Source of the DNA: Paraburkholderia sprentiae WSM5005
Lineage (GTDB): Bacteria; Pseudomonadota; Gammaproteobacteria; Burkholderiales; Burkholderiaceae
Direction of reading: 5' to 3'
DNA: 64,000 bases
Assembly: GCF_001865575.2 (NCBI RefSeq)
Contig: NZ_CP017562.2
Span: forward strand, 248,001-312,000
The translations under genes and the position numbers were made by a program. Shown one piece after another: positions 18,071-26,436 of this stretch. The stretch's first letter is position 1, and each line of letters starts with the position of its first letter. The notes under the pieces are model-generated. The model saw nothing but the letters and a program-made list of their open reading frames with translations, was not told where the DNA came from and did not search any database.

Positions 18071-19774
18071 ATGTCGAACAGAAAAATCGTCAAGACACCG
18101 CCTGCCGATGAGCACGGTGCATCGATCGTCTCGCGTCGCGGCTTTCTGAAGTTCGCCGGCGTATCGAGTCTCGCGACGGCGGCGGGCGCGCTCGCGTCGA
18201 CCGCGCGCGGCGCGAATAGCGGCACACCCGACGGCACCCCCGAGCAGATTCATCTCACCTGGGGCAGCGACCCGACGAGCGAAGTCACCGTGTCGTGGTC
18301 GTCGCTCGCGCCCGCGGTCAATCCGCAGGTTCGCGTGAGCGGCGCGAACAGGGATCACGCGAAACATACGGTTCACGCGGTGCAAAACACTTACACCGAT
18401 GGCATCAACGGCGAGGTCGTGTTCAATTATCACGCGCGCGTGCGTGACCTGAAGGCCGACACGAGTTACCAGTATGAAGTCACGGCCGATAACGACGGCA
18501 ACGCAGCGCAACCGTTCACTGCGAGTTTTCGTACTGCGCCGCGCGGGCGCGCGCCGTTTCGCTGGACGAGCTACGGCGATCTCGCGACGCCGAATACGAA
18601 CTGGGTGCTGTCGTCGCCGCAAAGCCGCTTCGCGGTGGCGGCCGTCGAGCGCTTCGAGCCGCTGTTCCATCTGCTGAACGGTGACCTCTGCTACGCGAAT
18701 CTGAACCCGACGCAGCAGCCCGAGGTGTGGCGCGACTTCGGCAACAACGCGCAGACGTCGGCGGCGAACCGGCCATGGATGCCTTGTCCGGGCAATCACG
18801 AGCTCGAATTCAACAACGGCGAGCAGGGCCTTGCGTCGTATCTGTCGCGCTACATGCTGCCCGATAATCGCACGCGATTTCCGGGCCGCTGGTACAGCTT
18901 CCGCATCGCCTCGGTACTGTTCATTTCGCTCGATGCGGACGACGTCGTCTATCAGGATGCCGCCGCTTTCGTCGCCGGTCCCGCGCCGCTGACGCCGGTC
19001 GCGAGTACCGGCAATCCGCCGATTCCGGCGGGCACATCGCTCTACGTGCGCGGCTACAGTAATGGCGAACAGACGCGCTGGCTCGAAAGAGTGCTGCAGC
19101 ATGCGTCGCACGATGACGACGTGGACTGGATCATCGTGCAGATGCATCAGGATGCGCTCAGTTCGTCGAAGACCGGCAACGGTTCCGACAAGGGCATTCG
19201 CGAAGCGTGGCTGCCGCTGTTCGATCGCTATGGCGTGGACCTCGTGCTGTGCGGTCACGATCACGACTACGAGCGCAGCTATCCGGTGCGCGGTTGCAAT
19301 CACAACAAGGGCACCGACATCGCGACGGGGCGCCCGGTCGATACGTTGCAGCCCAAGCCGATCATGTCGGCGGTATCGGCGGGTGCATCGACGTTCGATA
19401 CGAGCCACGGCACGATCCACCTGATTCTCGGCGGCGGCGGCACCAGCGCGCCGCTCGACGTGTATGGCGTCGATACCGGCACGGGCCTGCCGCAGGCGCG
19501 CATCTTCACGAAGCCGAATCGCCCGATGCCGTCGACGACCGCGGGCACGTTCGTGCGCGCGAGCGCCGATGCGGTCGAAGACGCGATCTGGTCCGCGCAA
19601 CGCGACACCGGCACCGGCTACGGCATCGCGGTGTTCGATTACGATCCGGGGCAGCCTGGCGGCGATACCACGATCACGATGAACTACTACCATGCGCCGG
19701 GCGCGGATCAGACGCCGACACCGGACTATGAACTGTTCGAGACGATCGGGTTGCGGAAGAAGCGGCGCGGGTAG
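18071..19774 (+). CDS. Tat-exported purple acid phosphatase-like metallophosphoesterase
   Basis: The 567-residue protein starts with a twin-arginine signal (SRRGFLKFAG, about residues 26-35, then an Ala-rich h-region). A fibronectin-like N-terminal domain precedes a metallophosphatase domain with the purple acid phosphatase motifs: GDLATPN, LLNGDLCYAN, PGNHELE, VQMHQD and GHDHDYERSYP. It should hydrolyse phosphate esters in the periplasm using a dinuclear metal centre loaded before export. ATG 18071 gives the proper Tat n-region, although the frame is open further upstream; no strong ribosome-binding site is seen. Confidence 0.9.
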   Translation: MSNRKIVKTPPADEHGASIVSRRGFLKFAGVSSLATAAGALASTARGANSGTPDGTPEQIHLTWGSDPTSEVTVSWSSLAPAVNPQVRVSGANRDHAKHTVHAVQNTYTDGINGEVVFNYHARVRDLKADTSYQYEVTADNDGNAAQPFTASFRTAPRGRAPFRWTSYGDLATPNTNWVLSSPQSRFAVAAVERFEPLFHLLNGDLCYANLNPTQQPEVWRDFGNNAQTSAANRPWMPCPGNHELEFNNGEQGLASYLSRYMLPDNRTRFPGRWYSFRIASVLFISLDADDVVYQDAAAFVAGPAPLTPVASTGNPPIPAGTSLYVRGYSNGEQTRWLERVLQHASHDDDVDWIIVQMHQDALSSSKTGNGSDKGIREAWLPLFDRYGVDLVLCGHDHDYERSYPVRGCNHNKGTDIATGRPVDTLQPKPIMSAVSAGASTFDTSHGTIHLILGGGGTSAPLDVYGVDTGTGLPQARIFTKPNRPMPSTTAGTFVRASADAVEDAIWSAQRDTGTGYGIAVFDYDPGQPGGDTTITMNYYHAPGADQTPTPDYELFETIGLRKKRRG

Positions 19775-19814
19775 AACCAAAGATTCGCATCGGTAATCGG
19801 CATTCATTTTCCAT

Positions 19815-19840
19815 GGGCCGCTCGTCATGAGCGGCCCTTG
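19815..19840 (+). terminator. Hairpin terminator after the phosphatase gene
   Basis: A perfect 9-bp stem GGGCCGCTC/GAGCGGCCC with a 5-nt loop is followed by a weak T-rich run (TTGTGCTTT), 41 bases after the phosphatase stop. Confidence 0.7.
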
Positions 19841-19977
19841 TGCTTTGACGCCCACCGCAACGAACCCGTCCCATTCATTTTTGTTACACGTCTTACCGAC
19901 ACTGATCGTCGCGGTTACAAAGCCCTTTCCAAAGCCCCGTTATACTCGGCGCCGTCTCACTAAAACAAAGACCCGAT

Positions 19978-20418
19978 ATGTCGAAGAAAATCATTCAGAT
20001 GGTTGCCGTGGCTGCATTGAGCGCCGCGGCGTCGTTGCCGGCATTCGCCGGTGATATGAACAACATGCTCGGCGGCGCCCTCGGTGGCGTCGCCGGCGCG
20101 GCGGTCGGCGGCGCGGTGGGCGGCAGCACCGGTGCGGTGATCGGCGGCGCGGTGGGCGGCGGGGCGGGCGGCGCGGTCACGTCGAATCGCCGCGAGCGTA
20201 CCGGCGCAATCATCGGCGGCGCGCTGGGGGGCGGGGCGGGCACCGCGGCCGGCAACGCGATGGGCGGCCGCACCGGCGGGCTCGTCGGCGCGGCGCTCGG
20301 CGGCGGCGCGGGTTCGGCTCTCGGCGGCAACGTCTCGCGCTCGAACTCGTACGCGAATGACTACTCCCGCGGGTACCAATCGGGCAAGCACCATCACAAG
20401 CATCGTCGTTACGACTGA
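19978..20418 (+). CDS. Exported glycine-zipper protein (146 aa)
   Basis: A Sec signal peptide (about residues 1-24, ending AFAG) is followed by a long glycine-zipper region made of alternating GGA(L/V)GG and GGRTGG blocks. The tail is Ser/Tyr- then His/Lys-rich (SGKHHHKHRRYD). Glycine-zipper proteins of this sort are usually periplasmic or outer-membrane-associated; many are of unknown function and some are stress-related. A candidate -10 (TATACT) lies about 38 bases upstream of the ATG. No ribosome-binding site is obvious. Confidence 0.75.
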   Translation: MSKKIIQMVAVAALSAAASLPAFAGDMNNMLGGALGGVAGAAVGGAVGGSTGAVIGGAVGGGAGGAVTSNRRERTGAIIGGALGGGAGTAAGNAMGGRTGGLVGAALGGGAGSALGGNVSRSNSYANDYSRGYQSGKHHHKHRRYD

Positions 20419-20457
20419 GACGGCTTGACATCGACGGGACCAGTCCGCGAAGGATCA

Positions 20458-20486
20458 GGGCCGCCCGTCGCGCACCGCGGCGGCCC
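20458..20486. terminator. Hairpin between convergent genes
   Basis: Inverted repeat GGGCCGCC/GGCGGCCC with a 13-nt loop lies between the convergent glycine-zipper and NHL-propeller genes. There is no T tract, so terminator function is only likely. Confidence 0.45.
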
Positions 20487-20495
20487 TACCGTCTA

Positions 20496-21647
20496 TCACG
20501 CACGCAGAACCAGTTTCTGAATGCGCCAGTTCAGCAACTCCGCAACGACTAACACGTTCTGCGCAGGACACGCCATCTGGTGAATCCAGCCGAACTGCTT
20601 CGGCTGTTTGCCCGTTTTGCCGAGTACACCGAGCACTTTGCCGTCGAGCGTCATCTTGTAGATGCGGCCCGGAAACGCATCGGCGCTATAGAGCACCTGA
20701 TGCGGTCCCGGGGAAATGCAGATCGCCCACGGCGAGCCCGGCGCGAACGTGCCGGCGGCGATGTCCGCTTCGCTCGGCAGGTTGCCGATCGCGGGGCGCG
20801 CGTCGGGCGGCACCGGCACATCGATCGTGAACTGGCGCAGGAAGGTGCCCTCGGTATCGAACACCTGGATGCGCCTGTTGCTGCGATCCGCCACGTACAC
20901 GTGGTCGTTCGCATCGACCGCGATGCTATGCGGCGTATGAAATTGCCCCGGACCCGTGCCGCGATCACCCCATGACTTCAGCCAGTTGCCGTCGCGATCG
21001 ACTTTCGCGATGCGCGAATTGATGTAGCCGTCGCTGATATAGGTATTGCCCGCCTTGTCCCACGCGACGTCGGTCACCTGACGGAAGCGTCCGGGCTCGG
21101 ACGGCAGCGGCGGATTCGGATGCTTGAGTGGCGCGGTGCCTTCGTCCGACGCCTCCTGCTTGCGGCCGAACACCATCGCGACGCGTCCTTCCGGCGTGAA
21201 CTTGATCACCATGTCGGAACCCTTGTCGGTGACCCAGATGTTGTCGTGCCGGTCAACCTTCACCGTGTGCGCGAACGACCACGCATACAGCTTGTGGCCG
21301 ATCTCGCGCACGAAGCGTCCGTCGGGTGCGAACTCGAGCAGTTGCGCGGCGGCCGCGCCATACGCGGGCCCGCTCGTGTTGCCGCGCGACAGCACGAAGA
21401 GGTGGCCATGCGAATTGAGCGCGACGCCGGAGCATTCCCCGAAGTACATGTCGTTCGGCAAACGTACCGGATTGGGAATCGAGTCATAAGCTATCGTCGG
21501 CACGGTGGGGGCATCGGCCGCGAACGCGGACGGCATCGCGAGTCCGGCGGCGCTGCCCGCAAGCAGGCTCATGAAAGTTCGCCGGCTCATCGCCCGGTGA
21601 TCGGCACCGCCGCAGCATGCACACAACGACTCGTATCGCTCGCTCAT
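20496..21647 (-). CDS. Tat-exported NHL-repeat six-bladed beta-propeller protein
   Basis: The 383-residue protein carries a twin-arginine signal (SRRTFMSLLAG near residue 22, cleavage after AFA) preceded by a Cys-rich stretch (CACCGGADH). The mature part has repeated NHL-type units (VKVDRHDNIWVTDKG, VDANDHVYVADRSNRRIQVFD), predicting a beta-propeller. Such proteins include peptidylglycine lyase-like enzymes and scaffolds; no catalytic signature was identified. ATG 21647 has AAGGAG eight bases upstream. It is divergent from the DUF1330 gene. Confidence 0.8.
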   Translation of the reverse strand: MSERYESLCACCGGADHRAMSRRTFMSLLAGSAAGLAMPSAFAADAPTVPTIAYDSIPNPVRLPNDMYFGECSGVALNSHGHLFVLSRGNTSGPAYGAAAAQLLEFAPDGRFVREIGHKLYAWSFAHTVKVDRHDNIWVTDKGSDMVIKFTPEGRVAMVFGRKQEASDEGTAPLKHPNPPLPSEPGRFRQVTDVAWDKAGNTYISDGYINSRIAKVDRDGNWLKSWGDRGTGPGQFHTPHSIAVDANDHVYVADRSNRRIQVFDTEGTFLRQFTIDVPVPPDARPAIGNLPSEADIAAGTFAPGSPWAICISPGPHQVLYSADAFPGRIYKMTLDGKVLGVLGKTGKQPKQFGWIHQMACPAQNVLVVAELLNWRIQKLVLRA

Positions 21648-21797
21648 TCGCCGTCTCCTTGAATGGTCCGTCACCTGGAATGTGCACAAGCAATCCTAGT
21701 GCACAAAACGTTCAATAGCGAACCACGCGAACAGCCTGCGCCTCTTTGCTACTATGTAAGACCGCAACAGCCAGGTCCATTACACAAGGAGATTCGA

Positions 21798-22091
21798 ATG
21801 AGCAAAGGTTATTGGGTGTCGTCGTACCGCAAGACGAACGACCCGCAGAAACTAGCCGCATACGCCCAACTGGCTCCGGCCGCGGTAGCGGCGGCGGGCG
21901 GCAAGTTTCTGGTGCGGGGAGTGGCGGACGAGGCGCGCGAGCAGGGCCTCAAGGAGCGCACGGTCGTGATCGAGTTCCCGACCTACGAGCAAGCCGTGGC
22001 CGCTTACGAAAGCGAGGAATACAAGAAGGCGCTGGCCGCATTGGGCGATGGCGTCGAGCGCGATCTGCGCATCGTGCGCGGCACCGACTGA
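21798..22091 (+). CDS. DUF1330 family protein (97 aa)
   Basis: The 97-residue ferredoxin-like dimeric alpha-beta barrel protein has the DUF1330 pattern: N-terminal GYWVSSYRKTND, central GGKFLVRG and RTVVIEFPTYEQAVAAYES. AAGGAGA lies six bases before the ATG. The family is cytoplasmic and of unknown function, sometimes linked to small-molecule degradation. It is convergent with the sugar ABC operon, with a hairpin between them. Confidence 0.85.
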   Translation: MSKGYWVSSYRKTNDPQKLAAYAQLAPAAVAAAGGKFLVRGVADEAREQGLKERTVVIEFPTYEQAVAAYESEEYKKALAALGDGVERDLRIVRGTD

Positions 22092-22110
22092 CGCGAGCCG
22101 CAACGAAACA

Positions 22111-22132
22111 CTGCGCGGCACGCGCCGCGCAG
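22111..22132. terminator. Hairpin between DUF1330 and the permease gene
   Basis: A perfect 9-bp stem CTGCGCGGC/GCCGCGCAG with loop ACGC lies between convergent genes. It has no T tract and could act in both directions. Confidence 0.55.
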
Positions 22133-22136
22133 CAGC

Positions 22137-22988
22137 TTACTTCACCGCGCCGAGCGCGAGGCCCTTCACCATATAGCGCTGCAACCACGCAAACACGATC
22201 GAAACCGGCAACGTCGCGCCCAACGTCGCGGCCATCACCAGATGCCATTCGACCACGTACTTGCCCGCCACCATATCGGTCACCTGCACGGTCAGCGTCT
22301 TATTCTCCGGCGAGCGGATCAGCGTATAGACGACCGCGAACTCGTTCCACGCATTGATGAACGTGAAGATCGCGGTCACGACGATCGCCGGCACCGCGAG
22401 CGGCAGAAACACCTTGAACACCGCGCGCGTGCGGCTGCAGCCTTCGAGCCACGCGGATTCCTCGAGATCCTGCGGCACGGTCTGAAAGTACGACGACAGC
22501 ATCCACACCGCGAACGCGATATTGAACGCGGCGTACGACACGATCACGCCGATCCTCGAATCGACCAGGTTGCCGTCGCCCCACGGAATCATCGCCGCGA
22601 GCCGGAACAGGCCGACCACCAGCAGGATCGGCGAAAGCATCTGCGTGACGAGCAGGAACTGCCGGTAGAGGCCGCGCCCGCGAAACGGGAAGCGCGCGAG
22701 CGCGTAAGCGGCGGGCAAGCTGACCGCGAGTGCGAGCGCGGTGGACAGGAAGCTGATGATCGCGCTGTTGCGCAGCGCGACACCGAAGTTGGCCGCGTCC
22801 CACATGTCGACGAAATTGCGCCACTGCCAGTTCACTGGCAGCCAGCGCGCCGGATAGACGAAGATCTCCGACGCGGGCTTGACCGCGGTGAAGAACATCA
22901 CCGCGAACGGAAACAGCACGACGACCACGAGCGGCGACAGCGCGAGCCAGCACCACAGCGAGCGTTTCGTCTTCGCGCTCAGACTCAT
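22137..22988 (-). CDS. Sugar ABC transporter permease (MalG type)
   Basis: The 283-residue inner-membrane protein has six helices and the ABC permease EAA loop (LEESAWLEGCSRTRAVFKVFLPLAVP), the coupling segment for the ATPase. The start overlaps the stop of the upstream permease gene in an ATGA arrangement. With the MalF-type partner and the binding protein it forms a carbohydrate importer; the ATPase is encoded in the divergent plus-strand operon at 26437. Confidence 0.9.
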   Translation of the reverse strand: MSLSAKTKRSLWCWLALSPLVVVVLFPFAVMFFTAVKPASEIFVYPARWLPVNWQWRNFVDMWDAANFGVALRNSAIISFLSTALALAVSLPAAYALARFPFRGRGLYRQFLLVTQMLSPILLVVGLFRLAAMIPWGDGNLVDSRIGVIVSYAAFNIAFAVWMLSSYFQTVPQDLEESAWLEGCSRTRAVFKVFLPLAVPAIVVTAIFTFINAWNEFAVVYTLIRSPENKTLTVQVTDMVAGKYVVEWHLVMAATLGATLPVSIVFAWLQRYMVKGLALGAVK

Positions 22989-23875
22989 GACGTCACTCCT
23001 TCTTTCGCGGGTTGCAGACGCAGATAAGCGATCGAGAACACGAACAGCATCACCAGCATGATCAGCGACACGGCGGCTGCTTCGCCGGGGCGTCCGAGCC
23101 GGAAGCCGAGTTCGTACAGATAGGTGACGAGGATGTGCGTGCTGTTGTCCGGGCCGCCTTGCGTCATGACCCAGATGATCGGAAACGAGTTGAACACGTA
23201 GATCACGTTCAGCAGGATCGCCATGTTGATGAATGGGCGCAGCAGCGGCATCGTCAATTGACGGAATTGCTGCCAGGCGCTCGCGCCGTCGATACGCGCG
23301 GCTTCGTAGATATCGCCAGGCACCGACGACAGGCCGCCGAGAAAAATCGTTACCGTGAACGGAATCGACACGAGAATGCCGACCGCGATTTCGACGGGGA
23401 ACGCGAACTCGGGTGTCGCGAGCCAATGAATCGGGCCACCGATCAGCCCGAGCCGCTGCAGCGTAACGTTGACCATGCCGTAGTCGTCGTTGAAGGCCCA
23501 GCGCCATACGACGGCCGTCATCGTCAGCGAGACGGACCACGGCAGCATCACGATCGTGCGCGCCGCGCCGCGGCCGTGAAAGTCCTGATTCAGAATCAGC
23601 GCGACCGGGACCGAGATCAGCACCGTGCCGCCCACCACGCACACGGTCCAGATGATCGTGCGGCGTACGGAAGCGAGAAATACCGGGTCCTCGAACACGT
23701 TGATGAAATTCTGCGCGCCGGTGAAGTCGCGTATCGCACCGAAGCGCGAGACCTCATGCAGCGATTGCCACACGATGTTGAAAATCGGATAGCTGATGAT
23801 GAACAGCGCGAGCACGAGGCTCGGCGCAATCAGCAACCAGGGCGCGTGCGCGCGCGGAGAAACGGAACGGCTCAT
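22985..23875 (-). CDS. Sugar ABC transporter permease (MalF type)
   Basis: The 296-residue permease has six predicted helices and an EAA loop (IYEAARIDGASAWQQFRQLTMP). I chose ATG 23875, seven codons inside the longest frame, because a weak GAG site precedes it. It follows the binding-protein gene after a 174-bp gap containing a strong hairpin, and overlaps the MalG-type gene by four bases. The substrate is unknown; no glycosidase is adjacent. Confidence 0.9.
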   Translation of the reverse strand: MSRSVSPRAHAPWLLIAPSLVLALFIISYPIFNIVWQSLHEVSRFGAIRDFTGAQNFINVFEDPVFLASVRRTIIWTVCVVGGTVLISVPVALILNQDFHGRGAARTIVMLPWSVSLTMTAVVWRWAFNDDYGMVNVTLQRLGLIGGPIHWLATPEFAFPVEIAVGILVSIPFTVTIFLGGLSSVPGDIYEAARIDGASAWQQFRQLTMPLLRPFINMAILLNVIYVFNSFPIIWVMTQGGPDNSTHILVTYLYELGFRLGRPGEAAAVSLIMLVMLFVFSIAYLRLQPAKEGVTS

Positions 23876-23972
23876 GCGTGCTCGATCGTAAGACACGCCC
23901 GCCTTGAAACGGCAGGCGCGACGGAATGGGCCGGAGAGTGCATCGTGCCGCGTCGGCTCGATTGCGCGGGTG

Positions 23973-24012
23973 GCGCGGCGCAGCGCGCGACGCCGTCGTA
24001 ACGGCGCCGCGC
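23973..24012 (-). other. Intercistronic hairpin between binding protein and permeases
   Basis: Arms GCGCGGCGC and GCGCCGCGC (9 bp) enclose a 22-nt loop in the gap after the binding-protein stop. Such structures in importer operons often protect the binding-protein mRNA or cut read-through, giving more binding protein than permease. No T tract is present. Confidence 0.5.
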
Positions 24013-24049
24013 GTTGCCTGTTCGCCTCGCTATTGCCAAAAGCCGCGTA

Positions 24050-25282
24050 TCAGTGACCGAGCGACTTGTTCGCCTGCGCAGCCGCCGCATTCAACGCGTC
24101 AGCCGGTTGCGCCTTGTTCAGGTAAATCGCCTGCATCGCGTCGGTCACGGCCTTCGCGGTGTCTTCCCAGCCGGTCACGGTCGGCGCGAAGTGAGCGGTG
24201 GGCAGCAACGCGATGAATGCCTTGAGGTCCGGGTCGTTGAACGCCGGGTCCGTCGCTTCGGCCTTCGTGGTCGGCAGGAAGCCTTCGGTCGTCGTGAACT
24301 CGACGCGCGGTTCCTTCGTGAACAGATAGTCGAGGAACTTCCATGCGGACTTCTTCACCTTCGAGTTCTTGAACATCACGATCGAGTCGGTGACCGCGTA
24401 GGTGGCGTGCGTCGTACCCATCGGCACCGGATCGATGCCGTACTTCAGATTCGGCGCTTCCTTCTTGATCTGCTTGGCGAGAAACGGCGCGGAGATCACC
24501 ATCGCGACGCGGCCCTGCTTGAACAGGTTCTGCACGTCCTCGCGGCTATAGCCGGTGACGCCCGGTTGCGTGAGGCCCTGGTCGATCATCTGCTTGTACA
24601 TCGTCGCGGCCTTCACGCCCGCGGGCGAATTGAACGCGGCCTTGCCGTCCTTGCCGACCACGTCGCCGCCCATCGTCCACAGCGCGTAGTAAAAGTAGAC
24701 GTCGGTTTCGATTTCCTTGCCTTGCAGACCGAAGCCGGCGATGCCTTGCGCCTTCAACTTCTTCGATGCGTCGATCACCTCGTTCCAGGTCTTCGGGCCG
24801 TCGGGGTAGCCGACCTTCGCGAGCAGATCCTTGTTGTAGTACAGCGCGCGGGCGGAAGCGGCGATCGGCAGCCCGTAGGTCTTGCCGTTGATCTGGCCAG
24901 GCGCCAGGAACGGACCGATGAAGCGGGCCTTGAAGTTCGCGTCCATGTAGCCGTCGAGCGGCTCGGCGACGTCGTCCTTCACGAAGTCGAGCAGCCAGCG
25001 CGTGCCGACGATTGCGAGGTCGGCGTTGGCGCCGCCGGAGATGTCCGTTTGCAGCTTCTGTTGCAGCGTGTCCCAGTTCACGTCTTCAATCTTGATGGTC
25101 GTGCCGGGATTGGCCTTCTCGAAGTTGCGGGCCATTTTCTCGAAGTACGGCGCGGTCGCGTCGCTGTAGTGAGCGACCGTCACGCGGACCGTGTCGGCGT
25201 GAGCCGAGACGGCGATACCTGCAAACGCGAGCGCCACGGCGACTTTGCCTAGCGCGAGGGAAGCACGGGCATGCAACGACAT
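24050..25282 (-). CDS. Carbohydrate ABC transporter substrate-binding protein
   Basis: The 410-residue protein has a Sec signal peptide (about residues 1-29, cleavage after AHA) and a type 1 family extracellular solute-binding fold (AHYSDATAPYFEKMARNFEK, PIAASARALYYNKDLL, VAMVISAPFLAKQ). AGGAGA precedes the ATG at 25282. It delivers a sugar or polyol to the MalFG-type permeases downstream. The divergent operon holds a dehydrogenase, the ATPase and an RpiR regulator, so the ligand is probably a sugar or sugar derivative metabolised by oxidation. Confidence 0.92.
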   Translation of the reverse strand: MSLHARASLALGKVAVALAFAGIAVSAHADTVRVTVAHYSDATAPYFEKMARNFEKANPGTTIKIEDVNWDTLQQKLQTDISGGANADLAIVGTRWLLDFVKDDVAEPLDGYMDANFKARFIGPFLAPGQINGKTYGLPIAASARALYYNKDLLAKVGYPDGPKTWNEVIDASKKLKAQGIAGFGLQGKEIETDVYFYYALWTMGGDVVGKDGKAAFNSPAGVKAATMYKQMIDQGLTQPGVTGYSREDVQNLFKQGRVAMVISAPFLAKQIKKEAPNLKYGIDPVPMGTTHATYAVTDSIVMFKNSKVKKSAWKFLDYLFTKEPRVEFTTTEGFLPTTKAEATDPAFNDPDLKAFIALLPTAHFAPTVTGWEDTAKAVTDAMQAIYLNKAQPADALNAAAAQANKSLGH

Positions 25283-25345
25283 TTTTCTCTCTCCTGGGTG
25301 GTTTGCTGCCGTCGCCGGCCGCCTGGGTACGTTGTTTGAAAAAAT

Positions 25346-25377
25346 CCTACATGACGCAAAATAGCTTGTCACGTAGG
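25346..25377. promoter_or_regulatory. Inverted repeat, candidate RpiR operator in the divergent promoter region
   Basis: CCTACATGAC and GTCACGTAGG form an inverted repeat (nine of ten positions paired) separated by 12 bases, in a locally AT-rich part of the 316-bp region between the divergent binding-protein and dehydrogenase genes. The only regulator in this locus is the RpiR-type protein at 27615, so it is the natural candidate ligand; this is inference. The rest of the region shows no other clear element. Confidence 0.45.
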
Positions 25378-25598
25378 GTCTGCGATATTTTTTCTCGGGC
25401 CGTTTTGTGCATAAGATGCTGTAAAGCATGGGCTATCGTGTATTTCGCGGTGGCGTGAAAGCCCACTCTTCGGGATCACCCCATAGCCCTCGGTCGTTGC
25501 GGATGTAGGAAATTTACAGCACCGCGCGCGGCGCATGCGGGCTGGCGGAAGGCGACGGCAAGACGGCTGAAACAGCCGGGAGAACGAGCGAGGATCAC

Positions 25599-26372
25599 AT
25601 GGATCGTGTCGTATTGGTAACGGGCGCATGCGGCGGTATCGGCAGTGTGTTGTGCGAGCGCTTCGTCGAGGCGGGCGACACCGTGCTCGCGCTCGACATC
25701 GACGCGGCCGCGCTGCAAGCACTGAGCGCGCGACTCGGCGCGGACAAGGTCGCGCCGGTCGCGGTCGATCTCGGCGACGCCGCCGCGGTGCAGCAGGCGG
25801 TGGCCGCCGCGGTCGCGCAGCGCGGCCCGGTCGACGTGCTGGTCGCGAACGCGGGCGCGGCGCTCGGCGCGTCGCTCGCGACCACCGACGCCGCGAGCTG
25901 GCACCGCGACATCCATCTGAACCTGAACGGCACGTATCACACGGTCGAGGCGGTGCGCGCGTCGATGATCGAACGGCAGCGCGGCTCGCTCGTGCTGATC
26001 GGCTCGGTGAACGGTCTCGCCGCGCTCGGCCATCCCGCATATAGCGCCGCGAAGGCCGGCTTGATCAGCTATACGAAGGCGCTCGCGATCGAACTGGGCC
26101 GCTACGGCATTCGCGCGAACATCGTGTGTCCGGGCACGGTGAAGACGCAGGCATGGCAGGCGCGCGTCGACAAGAACCCGCAGGTATTCGAGGAACTGAA
26201 GAAGTGGTATCCGTTGCGCGACTTCGCGACGCCCGACGACATTGCCGACGCGGTGCTGTTTCTCGCGTCGCCGCAAGCGCGCGTGATCACCGGCGTCGCG
26301 TTGCCGGTCGATGGCGGCTTGATGGCGGGCAACCGCCTGATGGCGGAGGAGCTGACGCTCGAGTCGTTCTGA
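25599..26372 (+). CDS. Short-chain dehydrogenase/reductase
   Basis: The 257-residue classical SDR has the cofactor motif TGACGGIGS, the NAG motif (VANAGAA), the catalytic Ser in IGSVNG, Tyr-x-x-x-Lys as YSAAK, and the C-terminal LPVDGG. Asp at the end of beta-2 (ALDIDAAAL) suggests NAD preference. It heads the plus-strand half of the sugar ABC locus (SDR, ATPase, RpiR), with AGGA before the ATG. It probably oxidises the transported sugar or polyol, or a product of it. Confidence 0.88.
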   Translation: MDRVVLVTGACGGIGSVLCERFVEAGDTVLALDIDAAALQALSARLGADKVAPVAVDLGDAAAVQQAVAAAVAQRGPVDVLVANAGAALGASLATTDAASWHRDIHLNLNGTYHTVEAVRASMIERQRGSLVLIGSVNGLAALGHPAYSAAKAGLISYTKALAIELGRYGIRANIVCPGTVKTQAWQARVDKNPQVFEELKKWYPLRDFATPDDIADAVLFLASPQARVITGVALPVDGGLMAGNRLMAEELTLESF

Positions 26373-26436
26373 GCCGCGCCCGGCGTGCGCAATCCGCTAC
26401 CCGCAATACGATACGCAGCAAGACAATGAGGACAGC

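Noticed and set aside
18062..19855. 597-codon minus-strand frame opposite the phosphatase gene
   Set aside because: Composition is Arg/Ala/His-rich with no domain; it is an antisense shadow of a GC-rich gene with clear purple acid phosphatase motifs.
19978..20418. Glycine-rich repeats as a DNA repeat array or mobile element
   Set aside because: The repeats are in frame behind a signal peptide and fit a glycine-zipper protein; no terminal repeats or transposase are present.
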